A stretch of 64,000 nucleotides of DNA, from positions 1 to 64,000 of the forward strand of contig CANTUR010000610.1 of assembly GCA_947683625.1 (NCBI GenBank). The letters are read 5' to 3'. The translations under genes were made by a program, and so were the position numbers. Positions 48,301-59,951 of this stretch are shown piece by piece. The notes under the pieces were generated by a model. That model was given only the letters and a program-made list of their open reading frames with translations. It was not told the origin of the DNA and did no database searches. This stretch comes from Mallotus nudiflorus (Eukaryota > Streptophyta > Magnoliopsida > Malpighiales > Euphorbiaceae). Numbering within the stretch: the first letter of the stretch is position 1; every line of letters begins with the position of its first letter.

Positions 48301-48757
48301 CGCGGATCCTAGGCGCAGAGATGTGGAGTTTCAGGTTGGAGATTTTATTTTTTTGAAGGTATCTCCGATGAAGGGTGTGATGAGATTTGGTAGGAAGGGT
48401 AAGTTGACACCAAGATATATCGGACCGTTTGAGATTCTGGAGAGAGTTGGCACTGTTGCATATCGGTTGGATTTGCCTCCAAGTATGTCACAGGTGCATC
48501 CAGTATTTCATATCTCAATGTTGAGGAAGTATATCTCAGACCCTTCACACTTGTTGCAGCCCGACAGTGTAGAAGTGAGTGAAGATTTGACGTTTGTGGA
48601 AGAACCTATGGCGATCGTTGATTATCAAATTCGACAGTTGCGATCGAAGCAGATTTCGATGGTCAAGGTTCTGTGGCGTAGCAATAGAGTTGAGAAGCAT
48701 ACGTGGGAGACTGAAGCTGAGATGCGAGCTTCTTACCCGTATCTCTTTCCTTCCTGA
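45359..48757 (+). pseudogene. pol: pol of element L (longest open stretch in window)
   Basis: The first 653 codons (45359-47320) are open: protease with DPGATHSF (aspartate at 45407), RT with FIDD at 46409-46420, RNase H with YCDAS, DLEMAA and FTDHKSL all present. One in-frame stop at 47318-47320 and another near 47355 follow; integrase then continues in the same frame: HHCC finger (about 47500-47635, stop TAA 47633-47635), core with VIVDRLTKSAHF, SDRGSVFTSHF and GQSERTIQTLE, stop TGA at 48263-48265, GPFEI near 48424 and the chromodomain-like end with VKVLW and YPYLF (TGA 48755-48757). Nearly all stops fit C-to-T changes. Best preserved pol here, but not functional as it stands. Confidence 0.95.
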
Positions 48758-48799
48758 TCCTGTAATTTTTTTTTCTGGAATTCGGGGACGAATTCTTAT

Positions 48800-48810
48800 A
48801 AGGGGGGAAG
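48800..48810 (+). other. Polypurine tract of L
   Basis: AAGGGGGGAAG, two bases before the 3' LTR start at 48813. It follows a short untranslated stretch like that of H. Confidence 0.93.
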
Positions 48811-48812
48811 AC

Positions 48813-51800
48813 TGTAATATCTCGTGTTTTTTTTAAATATTTTAATACTGCATCGGGATATGCAGTGTTAATAATTTTTAAATATAATATTGATATTTAA
48901 TAAGCTTTTATTTAAGTTAAATTGATTTTTAATTGTTTATCATTATTTTAAGTGCTTTACGTAAAATTTTCCCGAGACTTTCATTTTTGGGGAAAATTTC
49001 ACATAAATAATTTATTATTAATTATTTTAAATATATTTACGGATTTGCATGAACTCATACATATTTTAAAATATTAAACACCGTGTATACATGTATTATT
49101 TATTTAATTAGGGTTTAATATTACCCTAATATTTTATTAATTATTTATTAGTTTTATTGTTATTTAATTATTTTTATTTAGTATAAATTATTAAAATATT
49201 GAATTATATGTGTGTGGTGTATATTTAATGTGTATAATTTAATATTATTTTAATATATAGTATAAAGTATATATATATATACATATTATAAGTTAAAAAC
49301 CAAAAATTTTGGAAAATTACATTTTTGCCCCCGATTCCTCTCTTCTTCCCCGATCACTTCCCCGCGCAAATCCGGTCGCTGTCATCCCGATCCCTTGCCG
49401 TTGGTGTGCCACCACCTTCCTCAGCCTCTTTTGCCGCCTGTAGCAGCCATTTTTGGCGTTTGGAAGCCATTTTTGGCCGGAGAAGCTGAAAGTTGAACCA
49501 CCGTCGATCACGACGATTTCGGCCACCATTTTTGACACCACCAATCTCTTTCTTCTCCTTGAGCTCCGGTGAGTGTGATTCTAGCTTTGGTTTGAGCTAA
49601 AATGGTCTTGATTTGCTTAGGTTTTGAATTTTCAATTTCGGCCATATTAGGGTTTTTGATTTTTTTCAACTTCTAATTATTTGATTCATAAAAAATTCCT
49701 TCACAAATGTTGTTCCCCTTAGCTTAATCTACATGTATGAATTTTTTTGGAATTTTTGGAGATTATTTCGATTTTTGGGTATTTTTGAATATTTTAATAT
49801 TATTTTCTAATTTTCGGAAATTAATTAATTAAATTATGAAATTGTGTTTTATGATGAATATAGGTGTTGAAATGAATTATAGAAATTTATTTGGAATTTT
49901 TATGAATTTCTAAGTATTTATTTTGAATTATTTGAGTTTATGTAATTTTGGGAAAAATTAGGTTAATTATGTTTTTAATTAAAATTAATTGGTAAATTGA
50001 GTTTAATTATTGATATTATTGATAAATATGTTGAGAAAATTAATTTTGGATAATTATACTATTTTTTTGTGAATTTTTGAAGTAATTATAGTAGATTTAT
50101 ATATATAAAGGCATTTTGGTAATTTTACACAAAATTGGCTAAAAATGTAATTTAATTGGTTTTAATAGTTATTTAAGGTATAAAAATGATTTCTACAAAT
50201 TATTTAGTATTTTTAACTAATTAAAACTATTTTTCGTGAATTATTTTCAATTATATATATAATATACGATTTTACTAATAAATGAGTTTTTATCGGTTTT
50301 TACTGTGTTTAAAGGTTAATTATGTAATTTCTATATATAAAATGTATTTCTATATTATAAGGGTATTTTTGGTATTTCTGAAATTGTTCTGTGTTTGTGG
50401 ACCCCGGTCGGTAGACTGTAGTTTGGAGTCCGACCGAGGGATTGTGGATTTGTTTTGAGCTTGTTTTTCGAAGTGTGTTTCTTTGCAGGGTCGACTTTAC
50501 TCTTTGAGTAGAGAGATGTCCGTTTTACAGGGAAGGTTCTATCCAATTTTTTGGTATAATTCTCATAAAACGTGATGTCCGGTCGATCCCTAATCTCGAT
50601 TCTGTGTTTAATATTCTAGATCGAGTTCTAGAATTTTCTGTTAGGTTTATTCTAATTTCTGTCGTTATTGTTTGTTTAGTTGCGCCGAGACCGAGGCCTA
50701 GTGGACCAGGCCCGTCGGATCCATCTCGTGGAGCGCACTAAGTGTGAGTTACTATTTTATATATAAATGTGTTTAGGGTGCATGATTTAGAAATGCATGT
50801 TTTATTTTGATTAAATATGCATAAATAATGTGATTTGTATTTAAGTATATTTTTAGCTTATTTTTGGTATATATTAAATTATATGCATGTTTTATTAATA
50901 AATTATATTTAAAATGTTTTTAAATATATTTCTAGCTTAATTTGTAATTTGATTGGATTTGTTTGACATATATATACTCGAGATATACCTGGTTTACTTT
51001 TGGCATATTTTTAGTATATATATGGTTTATATTGTTATTTTATTTAAATTCATGCATCATTTATTTGTGAATGAATGTTTTATATTTATTAATGAAGGAT
51101 ATCAATAGAACGTGCTAGCTAGTAGGCAGCACTAGGACCGAGTACGTACCGGTGCGCTTATAGTATTTAGGCTATATTACTAACCATTTATGGATATTGA
51201 TTGGAACTGATTTATCTGATGTGTGATGTGATTTGGGAGTGTGATTGCTAGAGCTCGGTTGACCAAATGTCTCGGGGCCAATCACACTAATAGTCAGACT
51301 GCTGGAGCTCGGTTGACTTAGTGTCTCGGGGCCAGTTTACAATTTAAATGGAATAAGTGAATATTTTGGAATAAGTGAGCCTATATGGCTAGAGTGCTGT
51401 CTAACACTGTTTTCGAGGTTACGATATCATAGGGTTCTATTTGATCCTTTATATACGATGATTTTCAATTAAATATATAAAATGATTTTATTGCATCTGT
51501 GTGTATTTGCCTGTATATATACATATTAGATATATAATATTGATTGTATGCATTGTCATTTAGTATGCATGTATATATATTATAGTAATTCACTCAATGA
51601 GGTCTGACTCCCCTCCGTTGAATATTTTTCAAGAGAGTCATCTTCTTCAGACCTCAGTAGCAGGCCTGTACGTCGGATTTCTTTCGCCCCGGCTTCTTTG
51701 TGTAAACTGCTTCTCTGAGTCTTGGGTTTATTTTATCTAGACACTACAGTAGTCATCAAATATTTAAAGAGATGTTGTATTATATTTGAACTGGATTTGT

Positions 51801-52020
51801 ATTAAAAGAGTTTATATATATGAAATGATGAGGATTTGATTTAAATCCAGTTAGTGCAGATGTTATTATGATATTCATGATTTTTATTTCCGTTGCATTA
51901 TATACTGTTGTTATTATTATTGCATATTTTATTTTATTTTTAGGCTTGCTACGGGTTCCGGATTCGAAAGAATTCCCGTTCCCTAGCGCCGGTCATGGGC
52001 CCCTATTTTGGGTCGTGACA
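48813..52020 (+). mobile_element. 3' LTR of L (uninterrupted)
   Basis: 3208 bp from TGTAATATCTCGTG to GGGTCGTGACA. Landmarks: TATAAAG 49261, leader about 49325-49568 with GTGAGT at 49569, 'tttctttgcag' ending 50488, island 50680-50743 between TTTAG and GTGAGT, hairpin region near 51114, paired stem-loops near 51238-51335, 'gaggtctgactcccctcc' near 51600, and a terminal island 51944-52020 after 'atttttag'. The target duplication ctgat follows. Confidence 0.95.
51944..52020 (+). other. Terminal LTR island with hairpin
   Basis: After the splice-like 'tttatttttag', 77 conserved GC-richer bases run to the LTR end. ACGGG (51951-51955) can pair with CCCGT (51975-51979). Inside, GGATTC and GAATTC can pair around GAAA, a GNRA-type loop. 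LTR A has ATGGG (3227-3231) with CCCAT (3252-3256) at this place and a different apical stem, AGC/GCT around TTTAT. Confidence 0.55.
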
Positions 52021-52025
52021 CTGAT

Positions 52026-52048
52026 GCGGGTTGGTCTGGGCTGTTACA
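52026..52048 (+). mobile_element. TRIM element K, piece 2 (end of 3' LTR)
   Basis: 'gcgggttggtctgggctgtt' and then ACA, completing the 3' LTR, as the 5' copy at 32441-32463 shows. It is followed by tgcat (52049-52053), K's target duplication. Confidence 0.93.
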
Positions 52049-52053
52049 TGCAT

Positions 52054-52097
52054 ATCCCGATACAATATAAAAATATTTAAAAACTTGAGATATTACA
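52054..52097 (-). mobile_element. Solo LTR D (minus strand), piece 4 (first 44 bp)
   Basis: Complement of the LTR start: 'atcccgatacaatat' through GATATTACA. It completes D, whose pieces add up to a normal LTR length. Confidence 0.9.
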
Positions 52098-53045
52098 ACT
52101 TGTTTCGACACCGCCGGTCTCTTTCCCTTCCCTGAGCACCAGTAAGTGTGTTTCTAAGCTCTGTTTCACTTAGTTTGGCCTAGATTTTGATGGTGATCGA
52201 TTTTGAGTTTCGGCCACCTAGGGGTTTCCTATTTTTTTTAGCTTGATTTCTTGTGATTCATGAGAAGTGCCTTAACAAATATTGTTCCCCTTAGCTTAAT
52301 CTACATCTTATAATTTGTGTAATTTTTGCGAATTATTTTAATTTTTGTGAATTTTTTATTATTTTATTATTTTCATAAATTAATTAAATAAATTATGAAA
52401 TTGTGTTTTTGGTGTTTTTGATGGTTATTGGTAATTTTAGAATTTAATTTATAATTTTTGTGTATTTTGTGTAATTTTTATAATTATTTTTAGTTTATGT
52501 TATTTTTGGAAATTTAGGTTAAATATATATTTGGTTAGTAATTATTGGTTAATTACGTATATTTGTTGATTTTAGTGAATAATATGTTAAGAAAATCATT
52601 TTTGTCTATTTATATAATTTCTATTGAATTCTGGAATGTTTTTAGTATATTATGTGTATTTTTATATATTAGGGGTATTTTGGTAATTTGGTAGTAATTT
52701 TAGCTAAACATTAAATTTAATTGGTTTTAATAATTATTTGAGGTATAAAAATGATTTTTATGAATTAATTACTAATTTTAACTAATTAATACTATTTTTC
52801 AAAAAAAAAAATATTTTCAAATTATATATAATATACTATTTTTGTAAATAAATGGATTTTTAGTAAATTTTTAATATGTTTTTGGACTAATGAAGTAATT
52901 TGGATTTATAAAATGAATTTTTATTAATATTTGTGGAATTATCGAGAAATATCGATTTTTAATAATATTATATTATTATTAGAGTTTTTAAGTAATTATA
53001 GGTAAAATAATTACTTTCGGTGTTTTAATACTTAAATTGCTATAC
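52098..53045 (+). mobile_element. LTR B, piece 3
   Basis: Resumes with 'acttgtttcgacaccgccgg', the leader segment that piece 2 left off. It passes a splice-like GTAAGTG (near 52142) and continues through an AT-rich, intron-like stretch. LTR E interrupts it at 53046; tatac at 53041-53045 is E's target duplication. Confidence 0.88.
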
Positions 53046-53522
53046 TGTCACGACCCATACTAGGAGTCATGACCAACGCTAGGGAACGAGAATTCTTTCG
53101 AATCCGGAACCCGTAGCAAGCCTTAGAAAATAAAACCATGTAATAAATAAATAAAAAGTACGACATAATTAAAATTTTTTTGAATCAATATACAAAGTAC
53201 ATACTCCAAATTCTTCCATAAATAAATGTATTCATAAAATGTTCGGATACAACTCTCTGAGTATTAAATATTAAAAAAAAACAATACTCTTATGATACAA
53301 TAGCACAACTACTGTAGTTTTTAGAATATGATTCAAAGTTCAAAATATACATTTACATAAAATAGCCGGAACGGAAGAACACCGGCGAGGAACTCTACTA
53401 CTAAGGTCTGACGATATAGGATCTCCTGAATAAAAATAATTGAGGGGGGGGGGGTCAGACCTCACTGAGTGAATTATTATACTATATATACATGAAATCT
53501 AAAACATATCCAATCATGCATT

Positions 53523-53585
<63 letters not shown>
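53523..53585. repeat. Compound (CA)n-(TA)n microsatellite
   Basis: About 24 bp of CA followed by about 39 bp of TA, inside LTR E next to the 'gaggtctgac' island. Confidence 0.95.
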
Positions 53586-53588
<3 letters not shown>

Positions 53589-54157
53589 CGTATTCCACAC
53601 ATATGCCAACTCTGCTTATATAAATATACTAAATGCAGAAAATGTTTAGTTTAATTCATGAAAGATCCATAGAACCCTAATAATAGCAACCTTAATCAAC
53701 CCTATCATCACTCTAGCCATACAGGCTCACTTGATTCCCAATAGAACACTTATTCCAATTTGGACAGCAGACTGGCCCAGAGACACTAAGTCAACCGAGC
53801 TCTAGCAATTTGGCTATCAGTGTGACTGGCCCTGCAATCACACTATCTATTATACCATTAATCTTAGTAAAATCAATCAAATCAATTACAATCACCAAAA
53901 TTAATTCTCACTCAACCCTTATCTATTGCATTGGTACTACACAGTCTTAGTGCTGCCCACTAGGAAGCACGTTCTATTGATATCCTTCACTTAAAATAAA
54001 TCATTCACTCGGACAATAATTAATATAGAATGATATTCATAATAGTAAAATCTACCATATATATACCAAAAATATACCTAAGATATACCCAGTATATTTC
54101 AGGTATATATATGTCAAATAAAATATGAAATATACTAAAGATAAACCATTAATATAG

Positions 54158-54640
54158 TTAAAAACAATTTAAGTGCATTTTAATAATACAACATACATTT
54201 GCTTAAAAATGTACCTAAATATACAAAGAATATACCCTAAGTACACAAATCACTTAATAAAACAATTATGTATAAATATTCATTTAAATATGTGTATGTA
54301 CTAAAACATTCATTTAGGATTAACATATATTCACAATATACCAAAATAACCTAATTTTCTAGCATGCATATATCACAAATAAACCCTAAGTATACCACTA
54401 ATGTGTTAGGTTTGAATTAATAATAAAATATGCATTTATTTGGAAATATATCAAAAATATACCAAAAATAAACTTAAAAACAATTTAAGTGTAGGTTCAT
54501 AATATAGCATGCAATTATTTAAGAATAAACCTAAAATATACTGAAACTATACCTAAAGTATACTAATCATTCAATAAAATAATTATGACTAAATGTACAT
54601 TTAAAACATGTATATATACTAAAATGTATTAAACATACAC
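54158..54640 (-). repeat. Direct repeat of ~316-bp period inside LTR E
   Basis: 'ttaaaaacaatttaagtg' occurs at 54158 and again at 54474, each followed by diverged but collinear sequence ('...aaaacaattatg...' and '...aaaataattatg...'). It looks like an old tandem duplication of the AT-rich spacer. Confidence 0.7.
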
Positions 54641-56941
54641 CTAATTATTTAACGTGCATATATCAAAATAACATGCATAATTATTTAACATGCATATATA
54701 TACAAAAATACAAACCCTAGATATACCAAAAATATTATAATTTAAATCACTTTAAAAACATATAATGAAAATGAAAAACCCTAAGTGATGCATCCTATAT
54801 GCAATGCATATATATACAGTATAATAACTCATTGGTGTGCGCTCCTCGAGATGGGTCCGATGGGCCTGGTCCACTAAGTCTCGATCTCGGCGCAACTAAA
54901 CAAACAAATGACAATACGGAATTAGAATAAGTCTATCAAAAATTCTAGAGAGTCGATCTAAGAATACCAGACACAAAATAAGAATAGAAATTCGACCGGA
55001 TATCACATTTTACGAGAATTCTATCAAAAATTCGGCAGAACTTCCCCTGTAAAATGGACATCTCTCTACTCAAAAAGTAGAGCTGGTCCTGCAAAAAAAC
55101 ACACTTCAAATAAACACAGTCTCACAACCCCTCGGTCGGACTCCCAAACTACAATTCTATCGACCGAGGCTCACAATTTACGAGATATACACAGAACACA
55201 TTTAAATGCCAAAAATACCAAAAATACCCTTGAATAATCAAAATATAGTAAATCAGATATTTAAAACACTGAAAATAATTATTCCACCGATAATTACATA
55301 AAAACCCTAATTTTAATAAAATATTATTAAAAATCAACAATTCTTGATAAAGTCATAAATATTGACCAAAATACATTTTAAAACTCCAAATTACACAATT
55401 AACCCTAAAACATATTAAAACCCGATAAAAAACTCATTTATTTAGAAAAATAGTATATTATATAAATTTGAAAATAATTTACGAAAAATATTTTTCATTA
55501 GTTAAAAATACTAAATAATTTGTAAAAATCATTTTTATACCTCAAATAATTATTAAAATCAATTAAACTAAATTTTTAACCAATTTATCACCAAATTACC
55601 AAAATACCCCTAGTTATATATAATCTCACATAATATACTATAATTATTCAAAAATTCACTAAAAATACTATAATTACTCAAAAATTAATTTCTCAACATA
55701 TAATTCAATAAAATCAATAATTCTATTCAATTAACCAGTTAATTTCAATAAAATACATAATTAACCTAATTTTCTAAAAATCACATAAACTAAATAAATT
55801 CACAATAATTATACAAAAATCATAAAAATTACAAATAAATTTCTAAAATTCATTTTAACACCTATAAACACCATAAATCACAATTTCATAATTTAATTAA
55901 TTAATTTACGAAAATTAAAAAATATTAATAAAGTAATAAAAAATTCACAAAAATAAAAATAATTCCTGAAAATTCCACAAAAATTACAGCATGTATATTG
56001 AGCTACTAGGATCAATCTTTGTGAAGGAATTAAGCTTGAATCATTAAAATTAAAGCTCAAAAAAATCAAGAACTCAAGTTGACCGAAATTGAAATTGGAA
56101 ACCTAGGAAAATCTAAACCAAATCAAGTGAAACCAAGCTTAGAAATGCACTCACCGGAGCTCAAGGAAGAGATAGAGACTGGTGGCACTCCAAACAATGG
56201 CCAGAAATGTGCTGATCGGTGTTAATGGTGGTTTTCGATTTCTAGGGGAAAAACTGATCAAATAATGCCAGAAAAGGGAGCTTCAGGCGATGGAATGGGC
56301 TGGAGATGGAGGAGGACAGCTGGGAGGCACACCGACAGTAATGAAATCGATGTGACAGTGGCCAGAAAATCAATGGGAGGCGTTGGGCATGGAGAAGAAG
56401 GTCAGATGGCAAAACCGTAATTATCGCAAACTTTATGATTTTGTAAGTATATATCTATATATATGTATATATATAACTTTAATTTATATTATAATAATAT
56501 ATGAATATTATATTCAAATAAATATACACCACACACATAATTAATAATATCTATATACATATACATATATATATACACATATTAATTATTAAAACTATAT
56601 AATATAAATTTAATTAAAATAAACCCTAATTTATTTAAACGTGCATATATGCATGTATATGTATGTATTTTAATATGACACTTAAAATCTTGCATGGACT
56701 CATGCAATTTCACAAAACCGTCTACAATAATTAATATTTATTTATTTAAGTTTTAATTTCCCCGAAAATAAAACTCTCAGGAAAATTTTACGTAAGAAAC
56801 TTAAAATAATTAAAAATGACTTTAATAAATAATAAACTAATTAAATAATCAAAAAAATATATAAAAATTATTAACACTACATATCCTGATGCATTTTAAA
56901 ATTATTTAAAAACTCGAGATATTACATATACTTTGGTACTT

Positions 56942-57958
56942 AAAGGGTATTTTCGGTATTTATTGAATTTTAATATATTTTATTGTATTTTGTTGTGAAT
57001 TGTGGACCTCGGTTGGGGGAAATTGTAGTTTGAGATCCCGACCGAGAAGTTGTGTGAATTCTGTTTTGAAGTGTACTTTTCTTGCAGGACCAGCTTTACT
57101 TTTTAAGTAAAAAGATGTCCATTTTACAGAGGAGGTTCTGCTGAATTTTTGGTAAAATTCTCATAAAATGTGACATCGGGTCTAATTCCTATTCTCTATC
57201 TGTGTTAGTAATCCTAGATCAAGTCTCTAGAAGTTAAGTTAGATTTATTCTGATTTCATGTTATTATTTTATTGTTAGTTGCGCCAAGACCAAGGCCTAG
57301 TGGACTAGGCCCGTTGGACCCGTCTTGAGGAATGCACAACTGTGAGTTGTTATTTTATATATGCATGCATTTAGGTTGCATGTTTTTAGAAATATATGTT
57401 TTAATTGTATGATTTATGCATAAATGACTTAATAAATGCTTAAGTATATTTTATGTATATTTTCAGTATATTTTCGGTATAACATGAAGTAAATGTATGT
57501 TTTTTTAAATTAAATCTAGATTACTTTTTAAATACATTATTGGTTTAATTTTATATATTATATGATTTATTTGAATTGATTTTGCGTATATATACTTCAA
57601 ATATACTTAGTTTATATTAGGTATATTTCTAGTATATATATGGTTTATAATGTTATTTATAATGATATTATGCATCATTATTTTATGAATGAAGCAAGTT
57701 ACTTTTAATGAAGGATATCAATAGAAAGTGCTTCCTAATGGGCAGCACTAGGATCGAATACGTACTGGTACGACGATAGATTGTAGGTTAAATCACTAAC
57801 CTATTTATGGATTATAACTTGATTGACTTGATCGATGTGAGATGTGATTGATGGTGTGATTGCTGGAGCTTGGCTGACCTAATGTCCTGGGGCCAATCAC
57901 ACTGACAGTCAGACTGCTGGAGCTCGGTCGACTTAGTGTCTCGGGGCCAGTCTATTGT
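56942..57958 (+). mobile_element. LTR B, piece 4
   Basis: Continues B with 'tttggtacttaaagggtatt' through the CCTCGG hairpin (near 57007), the leader hairpins, an island with GTGAGT near 57342, the GGGCAGCACTAGG segment (near 57740) and the paired stem-loops (near 57855-57950). Minus element F interrupts it at 57959. The last ~850 bp of B are not in the window. Confidence 0.88.
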
Positions 57959-59895
57959 TGTCATGACTGAAAACAGGGGGTTATGACCGGCACTAGGGAA
58001 CAGGAATTCTTTCCAATTCGGAACTCGTAGCAAGCCTTAAAAATAAAAGCATGCAATATAATAAAATGAATAAAATATTTTGCAGTGTAAATTAAATCTC
58101 AAAGTAAAATAATAATTTTTCACTTCCTTTAATAATATAAATCACATCTCATATATAAATAGAAATCTTTTAAGTACAAATCTTTCAGAGTAGCACTCTG
58201 AATTTAAAATCTCATATGTACATAATTATAAATACAACTCACTACCACAACTACTGCAGTGTCTAGAATACAAAATAAACTCAAGTAAGCAGTTTACACA
58301 ATAAGGCCAGGGTGAAAGAAATCCGGTGTATAGGCCTGCTATTGAGGTCTGAGGATGAAGACTCTCCTAAAAATTGTCAACAGAGGGGAGTCAGACCTCA
58401 CTAAGTGAGTTGTTATAATATATATACATGCATAACTAGATAACAAATGCAAACACTCAATAGTATATATAATAAATATATATACAGGCAAATACACACA
58501 GATGCAGCAAAAATCATTTTATATATATAACACTGAAAAATATCTGTTTATGAAGGATCAAATAGAACCCTAAATGATCGCAACCTCAAATAGTGTTAAA
58601 TAACACTCTAGCCATACACGCTCACTTATTCCAAATAATTTCACTTATTCCATTTGGACAGTACACTAGCCCCGAGACATTAAGTCAACTGAGCTCCAAC
58701 AGTCTGATTGTCAGTGTGATTGGCCCTGAGACACTTGGTCAACTGAGCTCCATCAATCACACGCTCAAATCACATCTCACATCAATCAAATCAATCAACA
58801 AATCATAATCCACTAATAGGTTAGTAATTTAACCTAAATTCTATCGTCGTACCGGTACGTACTCGGTCCTAGTGCTGCCCACTAGGTAGCACGTTTTATC
58901 AATATCCTTCATTTAAAATAAACTCATACATTCGTAAAATAGATGATGCATGACATAATTTAAATGGCAAATAATTCATATATATACTAGAAATATACCA
59001 AAAATAAACCAAGTATATTTCAAGTACATATATGTCAAACAAATCCAATTCAATTATAAAATAAACCAGATATATACTTAAAAACATTTTAGGTATAAAT
59101 TAAGAAAAAAACATGCATTTAATTTTAAAATATACCAAAAATATACTAAAATATACCTAAAATATACTTGAGCATTTATTAAATTTTTTATGCACATTTC
59201 ATACAATTAAAACATACTTTTCTAAAAACATGCATCTTAATACATGTATATATAAAATAACAACTCACAGTTGTGCACTCCACGAGATGGGTCCGACGGG
59301 CCTGGTCCACTGGGCCTCGGTCTCGGCGCAACTAACAAATAAATAATAATATGAAATTAGAATAAATCTAACTTAATTTTATAGACTCGATATAGAATTC
59401 TAGACATAGACAAAGAATAGGGATTTGATCGAATGTCACATTTTACGAGAATTCTATCGAAAATTTGGTAAAACCTCCCCTCTAAAACGAACATCTCTCT
59501 ACTCAGAAAGTAGAGCCGATCCTACAAGAAAACACACTTCGAATATAGATATCCATATCACTCCTCGGTCAGATTCCCAAACTGTAATTCCACCGACCGA
59601 GGTTCACAATTCACAAGATATCCACAAAATACATTAAAATTCCCAAAAATACCAAAAATACCCTTTATATACCCAAATATAGCAATTTAGATATTTAAAC
59701 ACTAAAAATAATTATTTAGGTATTATTTTCCCAAAAATATAAATTTCGGGAAAATTTTACGTGGAAAGCTTAAAATAATTAAAAATTAACTTTAATTATT
59801 AAAAAAATAATTAGATAGTCCAATATATAGTAAAATTATTAATACTGCATTATCTCGACACAGTATAAAAATATTTAAAACATTGGGTTATTACA
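57959..59895 (-). mobile_element. 3' LTR of element F (minus strand, internally deleted)
   Basis: Starts TGTCATGACT and ends GGTTATTACA in complement, followed by a polypurine tract and integrase, so it is a 3' LTR. Its 1937 bp are ~1.3 kb short: after 'aaaaataattattta' (about 59717) it jumps to the 'ttttcccaaaaatataaatttcggg' segment near the LTR start, skipping the leader and first AT-rich stretch. Confidence 0.88.
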
Positions 59896-59899
59896 GTCT

Positions 59900-59908
59900 T
59901 TCCCCCTT
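59900..59908 (-). other. Polypurine tract of F
   Basis: The complement reads AAGGGGGAA, one G shorter than in H and L, four bases from the 3' LTR. Confidence 0.85.
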
Positions 59909-59951
59909 ACAAGAATTCGTCCCCAAATTCCAAAAAAAGAAGAAATACAAA

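Larger units (their letters stand above)
32661..52020 (+). mobile_element. Element L: full-length Tekay-type retrotransposon, carrying element M in its 5' LTR
   Basis: About 11.4 kb of its own sequence plus the 7.96-kb M insertion. Order: 5' LTR (32661-34435 and 42399-43821), primer site, gag-pol remnant, polypurine tract, 3' LTR (48813-52020). A perfect ctgat duplication flanks it (32656-32660, 52021-52025). It was inserted in the 3' LTR of TRIM K, so it is younger than K and than the LTR D that holds K. Same family as H, with pol collinear with it. Confidence 0.95.
53046..56936 (-). mobile_element. Solo LTR E (minus strand), enlarged
   Basis: 3891 bp between perfect tatac duplications (53041-53045, 56937-56941), from TGTCACGACC to GATATTACA in complement. 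It is 500-600 bp longer than its relatives, mainly because of repeated material at about 54100-54780. The paired stem-loop island (about 53765-53845) has lost the loop of unit A but kept the stem arms. The exon-like island is near 54840-54890, the leader hairpins near 55010-55180 and the GC-rich leader near 56150-56410. Confidence 0.92.
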
